Assembly (NCBI GenBank): GCA_015654715.1
Contig: JAATGK010000215.1
Location: forward strand, 1-12,114
Origin: Alphaproteobacteria bacterium
GTDB lineage: Bacteria > Pseudomonadota > Alphaproteobacteria > Micropepsales > Micropepsaceae
Reading direction: 5' to 3'
Length of the DNA stretch: 12,114 nucleotides
Both the position numbers and the translations under genes were made by a program. The first letter of the stretch is position 1; each line of letters opens with the position of its first letter. Positions 7,453-12,114 of the stretch are shown here, one piece after another. The notes under the pieces are model-generated. The model was not told the DNA's origin and searched no databases. It worked only from the letters and a program-made list of their open reading frames with translations.

Positions 7453-8943
7453 ATGGCGTTCCCGCAGGCTTTTATCACACATCAACTCAAGGCGAGACCG
7501 AGCGCGGTAATCGCGGCATCGGTGTTGGCCGTGCTACTGGCGGCCCCAAGCTCCGCCCAGTCGGCCTACTTCAAGAATTCCACCGTGCCGCGTTTGCCCG
7601 AACGTGCGGCGGCGGCAACGCCGGAACAGCAGAAGCTCCTACAAGACAACAACGCCGAGCGTCAGCGCGAAATCGACGCGCTACATCTTACCGGTGTGCG
7701 CGGCGGAACCAACGGGCTCAATCCCGATGCCCCCAATGCCGCAAACTACGATCCGGCGCTGGCCAATCCTTATCCGCGTCCGTCCGATGTGCTCAGGATG
7801 GAAGGCGGCGCCGAAACGACGACAGCCGCTTTGTGGTGGGCCGAGCGCCGGCCCGAAATCGTCGCGGCCTACGAGCGTGAAATCTACGGTCGCATGCCGG
7901 TTAACGTTCCCGGCGTGACCTGGAAAGTCGTCAGCACTACGATGGAAACCGTCGATGGCGTCAAAGCCGTCGTCAAGGAATTGGTCGGTCATGTCGACAA
8001 TTCGGCCTATCCGTCGATCTCCGTCGAAATCAACATGACCGAGACACTGCCGGCGAACAGCAAGGGCCGCGTTCCGGTCATCCTGCAATACGGCGGCGGC
8101 AACCGCCTTCCGCAAACCAAACGGCCGAGCGAGTTGTTGCCCGGCTACAAGACGCCGGGGCCGTACACTGGTCCTGACGGGCGCACGCAACTGCTTAAGC
8201 TCGGCTGGGGTTTTGCCACGATCGACGCCAACAGCGTTCAGGCGGACAACGCCGCCGGTCTGACGGCGGGCATCATCGGCCTGGTCAACAAGGGCCAGCC
8301 GCGCAAGCTGGACGACTGGGGCGTGCTCCGCGCCTGGGGTTGGGGCGCCAGCCGCGCGCTCGATTATTTGCAGAGCGATCCTAAGGTCGCGGCTGACGAA
8401 ATCGGCATCACCGGCCATTCGCGCGCCGGCAAGGCCGCAATCGTCGCCATGGCGTTTGACTCGCGCTTTGCCATTGGCTTCATCAGTTCGTCGGGCGGCG
8501 CCGGCGCCAAACTGCTTCGCCACAACTACGGCGAAACTCTGGAAAGCATTGCCGCTCCCCATGAATTCCATTGGATGGCGGGAAATTATCTGAAGTATGC
8601 CGCCGATCCGCTGAACGCCAACTATCTGCCGGTTGACGCCGACGCCATGATCTCCTTATGCGCACCGCGTCCGGTGTTCCTCAGCGCCGGTAATCCGGAG
8701 TCGGGCGACGCTTGGGTCGATGCCCCCGGCACGTTCATGGCCGCCGTCGGAGCCGGCCCCGTCTACACTTTGCTCGGCAAGAAGCCGCTGGAAAGCGACA
8801 CCTTCCCGAAACTCGGCACGCCGCTGATCGGTGGCGACATCGGCTTCCGTCAGCATGACTATGGCCACGGCGCTGGCCAAGGCCCGAACTGGGAGACGTT
8901 CTTGAAGTTCGCGCAGAAGTACTTCAAGGTCGAGAAGCGCTAA
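7453..8943 (+). CDS. Secreted CE15 glucuronoyl (4-O-methyl-glucuronate) esterase, copy 2
   Basis: This is a 496-residue exported CE15-type esterase, a close paralogue of the gene at 3992-5461. By eye, well over half of the aligned positions are identical, most strongly from the nucleophile to the C-terminus. The ATG at 7453 follows AGGAGG (7442-7447) at ideal spacing. The signal peptide is within residues 1-36 (VIAASVLAVLLAAPSSAQ, cleavage after SAQ or nearby). Motifs are FKNSTVPRLP at the mature start, PNAANYDPALANPYPRPSDVLRM, GHSRAGKAA with nucleophile Ser323, ISSSGGAGAKLLR, FHWMAGNYLKYAADPL, LCAPRPVFLSAG, GDAWVDAPG (Asp419/Asp423) and YGH (His472). As in copy 1, the fungal-type acid after the nucleophile is not a Glu. 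It differs from copy 1 by a proline-containing insertion around PGYKTPGPYTGPDGRTQLL and by residues around the C-terminal His. These could change lignin-side specificity (inference). Confidence 0.92.
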   Translation: MAFPQAFITHQLKARPSAVIAASVLAVLLAAPSSAQSAYFKNSTVPRLPERAAAATPEQQKLLQDNNAERQREIDALHLTGVRGGTNGLNPDAPNAANYDPALANPYPRPSDVLRMEGGAETTTAALWWAERRPEIVAAYEREIYGRMPVNVPGVTWKVVSTTMETVDGVKAVVKELVGHVDNSAYPSISVEINMTETLPANSKGRVPVILQYGGGNRLPQTKRPSELLPGYKTPGPYTGPDGRTQLLKLGWGFATIDANSVQADNAAGLTAGIIGLVNKGQPRKLDDWGVLRAWGWGASRALDYLQSDPKVAADEIGITGHSRAGKAAIVAMAFDSRFAIGFISSSGGAGAKLLRHNYGETLESIAAPHEFHWMAGNYLKYAADPLNANYLPVDADAMISLCAPRPVFLSAGNPESGDAWVDAPGTFMAAVGAGPVYTLLGKKPLESDTFPKLGTPLIGGDIGFRQHDYGHGAGQGPNWETFLKFAQKYFKVEKR

Positions 8944-8970
8944 ACGGTTCGCCGCAAGCTCGACACCATG

Positions 8971-9012
8971 CCGCTGGCTCACCTCTTTACATCCTATGAG
9001 GTGAGCCACCGG
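8971..9012. terminator. Long hairpin after the second esterase
   Basis: Arms of 15 bases (8971-8985 and 8998-9012) pair with a single C/C mismatch around a 12-base loop. The inner 11 pairs, TGGCTCACCTC with GAGGTGAGCCA, are perfect. It starts 27 bases after the esterase stop. No T-run follows, only GGTTTGC further on, so it may be a weak intrinsic terminator, a Rho-associated 3' structure, or an RNA-stabilising hairpin between the esterase and the uronate genes. Confidence 0.5.
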
Positions 9013-9129
9013 CGGGATGGCTCGGTTTGCACGTCAGCTTCAGGCGCTCAATGGCGGTTTCCTTCTGCCGCATTTTGACGCTGGAACACGACGACACACC
9101 GGCCACTACAGCGGAAAAGATATCAATCC

Positions 9130-10518
9130 ATGAACATGCGCCTCTCCCGCGCCACATTGTCGTGTTTGCCACCGTCGGTCCGGCGGCCAGCTTATGATAC
9201 CGCCTCGTTGAAGACGGGAATTCTGCATTTGGGCGTCGGCGTTTTTTCGCGTGCGCATCTGGCGGTCTTTACCGAGAACGCGATCGAGCACACGCCCGGC
9301 GATTGGGGGATTGCAGGTGTTTCGCTGCGGCATGCGACGGTCCCCGATGCGCTCACCGCACAGGATTGCCTTTACACCGTCGAAACGCGTGATGCCGAAA
9401 TCACCTATCGTGTGATCGGCGCAATGCGCCAGTCACTGTTTGCCGGACGCGATCAGGCGCGCATCGACGCGGTCTTCAATGCGCCGCAAACCCACGTCGC
9501 CACGCTGTCGGTGACGGAGAAGGCCTATTGCTTCGGCACGACAGGCGCGCTCGATCTCGCCAACACCGAAATCGCTCACGACCTTCTGCATCCCGATGCG
9601 CCGACGTCCGTCGTGGGCTGGCTTTGCGCCGGTCTTGCCAAACGCATGAAAACGAGCGGCGCGCCGATCACGATCATCAGCTGCGAAAACCGCGTCGCCA
9701 ACGGCAGCAAGCTTGCCAAAGCCATGCAGGTCTTCGCTGAGCGCAGCAATGGCGCGTTGGCGCGTTGGATGGAACGCAATGTGCGTTTCCCCGATACCAT
9801 GGTCGACTGCATCGTTCCCTCGACAAGTTCAATCGCGCGCGCCCGCATCGAAGCCGCGATTGGCCTGGAAGATACCGCCTGCGTCCAGCGTGAAAGCTTT
9901 GCCCAATGGGTGATCACGCGCGATTTCGCGGGGCCTGTGCCGGACTGGACCGCCGCCGGCGCCGAACTGGTCGACGATGTCGCCGCCTACGGCCGCCTCA
10001 AATTCCACGTTCTCAACCTCGCCCACCTGGCGCTCACCTATTTCGGCCTGCCGCGCGGCTATCATTACGTGCGCGAGGCGATCGCCGATCCGGAGATTGC
10101 GCGCTTTGTCGATGCGCTCATTGCCGAAGAGGTCGCCCCCGCGCTGGCGCCGCAACGCATCGACGAATACTGGCGCAAAACCCGCGCCCGCTTCTGCAAC
10201 CCGGCTGTCGACCATCAACTCGAAAAAATCAGTAAGGACGGCTCGCTCAAGCTCGGCGTGCGACTCTATCCGCTCCTCTTCGCCAACGCGCGCAGCGGTG
10301 CGCCGTTCGCCCGTCTGGCGGCGGTGGTCCGCGCCTGGATCGCATTGGCCGCCACCGGCACGCTGATCGACGTCAATGCCGCGCGGCTCAAGGACTGGGC
10401 GGCGGCGGGCGCAGACATCGAAAAGCTGCTCGAAGATCCGGTCATCTTCCCCGACGGCTTCTGCATTGATGCGAAGGTGCGTGACGCCGTCATCCGCTCG
10501 AAAGGTTTGTCATGCTGA
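9130..10518 (+). CDS. uxuB: Mannitol-dehydrogenase-family oxidoreductase, probable fructuronate reductase
   Basis: This 462-residue cytoplasmic NAD-dependent enzyme belongs to the polyol-specific long-chain dehydrogenase family. The likely reaction is D-fructuronate + NADH -> D-mannonate. The nucleotide-binding motif is G35-V-G-V-F-S-R-A-H43. VTEKAYC near residue 132 matches the family's fructuronate/altronate branch. The catalytic triad pattern K-x4-N-x2-H is intact as Lys291, Asn296 and His299 in [10 protein letters not shown]. The ATG at 9130 has a modest ribosome site (GGAAAAG) and a second ATG two codons on at 9136. The role is supported by the next gene, a mannonate dehydratase overlapping it by 7 bases, which takes the expected product. 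Mannitol or altronate oxidoreductase activity is the main alternative, less likely given that partner. Confidence 0.88.
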   Translation: MNMRLSRATLSCLPPSVRRPAYDTASLKTGILHLGVGVFSRAHLAVFTENAIEHTPGDWGIAGVSLRHATVPDALTAQDCLYTVETRDAEITYRVIGAMRQSLFAGRDQARIDAVFNAPQTHVATLSVTEKAYCFGTTGALDLANTEIAHDLLHPDAPTSVVGWLCAGLAKRMKTSGAPITIISCENRVANGSKLAKAMQVFAERSNGALARWMERNVRFPDTMVDCIVPSTSSIARARIEAAIGLEDTACVQRESFAQWVITRDFAGPVPDWTAAGAELVDDVAAYGRLKFHVLNLAHLALTYFGLPRGYHYVREAIADPEIARFVDALIAEEVAPALAPQRIDEYWRKTRARFCNPAVDHQLEKISKDGSLKLGVRLYPLLFANARSGAPFARLAAVVRAWIALAATGTLIDVNAARLKDWAAAGADIEKLLEDPVIFPDGFCIDAKVRDAVIRSKGLSC

Positions 10519-11723
10519 AAATAAAAAGCGCCCGCGTCATCGTCACCTCGCCGGGACGCAATTTCGTCACCCTGAAAATCGAGACCACAGACGGTATCAC
10601 CGGTATTGGCGATGCGACGCTCAACGGCCGCGAACTCGCGGTGGCGAGCTATCTCACCGAGCACGTTTGCCCGACATTGATCGGGCGCGATGCGCAGGCC
10701 ATCGAAGACACCTGGCAATATCTCTATCGCGGTGCCTATTGGCGGCGCGGCCCCGTTACCATGACGGCGATCGCCGGCGTGGATACGGCGCTATGGGACA
10801 TCAAAGCCAAGCAGGCAGGGCTGCCGCTGTACCAGCTGCTGGGCGGCGCGGCACGTGACGGCGTTCTGGTCTACGGCCACGCCAACGGCGAAACCATCGA
10901 CGAAGCCATCGAAGCTGCCAAGCGCTTCCGGTCGGAAGGCTATCTCGCCATCCGCCTGCAATGCGGCGTTCCGGGACTGAAAGGCATCTATGGCGTATGG
11001 GGCAAGCAACGCCATTACGGCTCGGCCAAGGCCGGCGTCCCGGTCGAAAACACTTGGTCGACGACCAAATATCTGCCCGTGGTGCCGAAGCTGTTTGCCG
11101 CCGCGCGCGAGGCCCTGGGCTGGGACGTGCATCTTCTCCACGACGCGCATCACCGCCTGACGCCGATCGAGGCAGCACGGCTAGGCAAGGATCTCGAGCC
11201 GTTCCGACCCTTCTGGATCGAAGATATGACACCGTCGGAGAACCAGGAGTCTTTCCGGCTCATCCGCCACCACACCACGACGAAGCTGGCGGTGGGCGAA
11301 GTGCTCAACTCCATCTGGGATGCGCAACATCTCATCACCGAACAACTGATCGACTACATCCGCATGTCGGTAGTTCACGCCGGCGGCATCACACATTTGC
11401 GCCGCGTCGCTGCGCTGGCCGATCTCTATCAGGTGCGCACCGGCTGTCACGGCGCCGCCGATCTTTCGCCCGTCTGCATGGGGGCGGCGCTGCATTTCGA
11501 TCTGTCGGTGCCCAATTTCGGCATCCAGGAATACATGCGCCATACCGAGGAGACCGACGCGGTCTTCCCGCACGCCTACAAATATGCCGACGGCATGTTG
11601 CATCCGGGCGAGGTACCCGGACACGGCGTCGAGATCGACGAGGCATTGGCGGCCAAATTTCCTTACCGCCAAGCGAGTCTGCCGGTGAACCGTCTCGAAG
11701 ACGGCACATTATACAATTGGTAG
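10512..11723 (+). CDS. manD: D-mannonate dehydratase, enolase superfamily (ManD/RspA type)
   Basis: This 403-residue cytoplasmic Mg-dependent enzyme converts D-mannonate to 2-keto-3-deoxy-D-gluconate. It belongs to the enolase-superfamily ManD branch, not the UxuA fold. The active-site pattern known from the Novosphingobium aromaticivorans enzyme is complete: Asn38, Arg148 (AIRLQ), Tyr160, metal ligands Asp211, Glu237 and Glu263, His213 in LLHDAHH, and His313 in GCHGAAD. The C-terminal Tyr-Asn-Trp is also typical of the efficient ManD subgroup. The ATG overlaps the upstream stop in ATGCTGA, and GAAAGG at 10500-10505 is its ribosome site, so translation is probably coupled to the fructuronate reductase. 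Family members called RspA can be promiscuous or weakly active, but the residues and the partner gene argue for true mannonate dehydration here. Confidence 0.94.
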   Translation: MLKIKSARVIVTSPGRNFVTLKIETTDGITGIGDATLNGRELAVASYLTEHVCPTLIGRDAQAIEDTWQYLYRGAYWRRGPVTMTAIAGVDTALWDIKAKQAGLPLYQLLGGAARDGVLVYGHANGETIDEAIEAAKRFRSEGYLAIRLQCGVPGLKGIYGVWGKQRHYGSAKAGVPVENTWSTTKYLPVVPKLFAAAREALGWDVHLLHDAHHRLTPIEAARLGKDLEPFRPFWIEDMTPSENQESFRLIRHHTTTKLAVGEVLNSIWDAQHLITEQLIDYIRMSVVHAGGITHLRRVAALADLYQVRTGCHGAADLSPVCMGAALHFDLSVPNFGIQEYMRHTEETDAVFPHAYKYADGMLHPGEVPGHGVEIDEALAAKFPYRQASLPVNRLEDGTLYNW

Positions 11724-11858
11724 ATCTGCGTTCCGGCGAGAACGTATTGCCTAATATCTGCTGAGGTATTCTTGAGCCGCACGCATCCCGTACCTGATCC
11801 TGGCAAAGGTCTGCTCAAGGGGATTTGGTCCGCGGTATGCGGCGGCGGAAAGAACAGC

Positions 11859-11875
11859 CTGGCACGCTCTTTGCA
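11859..11875 (+). promoter_or_regulatory. Sigma-54 (RpoN) promoter sequence pointing into a convergent gene
   Basis: CTGGCACG (11859-11866) and TTGCA (11871-11875) match the -24/-12 consensus with the required 10 bases between GG and GC. Transcription would start near 11886 and run rightward, antisense to the peptidyl-prolyl isomerase gene that ends at 11889. No sense-strand gene follows within the window. It could drive an antisense or small RNA, be a remnant promoter, or be chance. I did not identify enhancer sites upstream. Confidence 0.5.
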
Positions 11876-11888
11876 ATTAACACTCTAA

Positions 11889-12114
11889 TTATCGTAAGCA
11901 CTTCAGCCGTATCGGCACTGGCGATGTGAGAAACTGATCCCGAAACCGGGCGTCGCCGCCAGGCGCTTCGGCACTTACGGCAAGCGCCTGAATGCGGCGC
12001 ACGACATCCATGCCGGCACACACTTGGCCAAAGGCCGCAAAGCCGATGGACGCCGGACCGAGCTGAGCGCCCGCGTCGGGCTGCGGTTGGTCGCCGGTAC
12101 TGATGAAGAATTCG
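11889..12114 (-). CDS. Peptidyl-prolyl cis-trans isomerase (cyclophilin type), C-terminal part
   Basis: The gene is cut by the right window edge, and the last 75 codons including the TAA stop (11889-11891) are visible. The reading frame gives EFFISTGDQPQPDAG, then GFAAFGQVCAGMDVVRRIQAL. These are the cyclophilin core segments, with the 'FFI' strand and the 'GF..FG.V..GMDVV..I' block. The C-terminus FLTSPVPIRLKCLR is a normal family ending. The protein catalyses proline isomerisation during protein folding. Whether it is periplasmic cannot be seen because the N-terminus is outside the window. It converges on the mannonate dehydratase gene with 165 bases between and appears unrelated to the uronate locus. 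Confidence 0.85.
   Translation of the reverse strand, partial: EFFISTGDQPQPDAGAQLGPASIGFAAFGQVCAGMDVVRRIQALAVSAEAPGGDARFRDQFLTSPVPIRLKCLR

Noticed and set aside
11815..12021. 68-codon minus-strand open frame near the right edge
   Set aside because: It is out of frame with the cyclophilin sequence, which reads cleanly from the window edge to the TAA at 11889.

Overview
The window looks like chromosomal DNA from a heterotrophic, high-GC Gram-negative bacterium, most likely an alphaproteobacterium. The evidence is a large TonB-dependent outer-membrane receptor with an STN domain, Sec and Tat export signals, a mannonate dehydratase of the type described from Novosphingobium, and a textbook-looking sigma-54 promoter sequence. 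The genus cannot be fixed from the sequence alone.

Layout. Bases 1-767 hold no convincing gene, but they contain a strong AT-rich palindrome (538-559). A TonB-dependent receptor follows (768-3875, +), then a secreted CE15-type glucuronoyl esterase (3992-5461, +). A perfect 10-bp hairpin flanked by A-rich and T-rich runs (5488-5520) serves as a shared terminator between this gene and a convergent, Tat-exported aldo/keto reductase (5546-6958, -). A roughly 490-bp divergent intergenic region carries a palindromic operator candidate (7029-7048) at a putative reductase promoter. Beyond it is a second CE15 esterase (7453-8943, +) that is clearly paralogous to the first. After a long hairpin (8971-9012) come two overlapping cytoplasmic catabolic genes: a mannitol-dehydrogenase-family fructuronate reductase (9130-10518, +) and a D-mannonate dehydratase (10512-11723, +). 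A sigma-54-type promoter sequence (11859-11875, +) points into the 3' end of a convergent peptidyl-prolyl isomerase gene, which is cut by the right window edge (11889-12114, -).

How the genes could work together (inference). CE15 enzymes cleave the ester between 4-O-methyl-glucuronic acid on xylan and lignin alcohols. The receptor could import released glucuronate-decorated oligosaccharides. The two cytoplasmic enzymes perform fructuronate -> mannonate -> 2-keto-3-deoxygluconate, the middle of glucuronate catabolism. The exported reductase lies inverted between the two esterases and may act on a sugar or aldehyde released in the periplasm. This gives a compact glucuronate-ester utilisation locus. 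It lacks, within the window, the uronate isomerase, KDG kinase/aldolase, inner-membrane transporter, alpha-glucuronidase, xylanase and regulator that a complete pathway would need. I saw no CRISPR array, insertion sequence, tRNA or rRNA.
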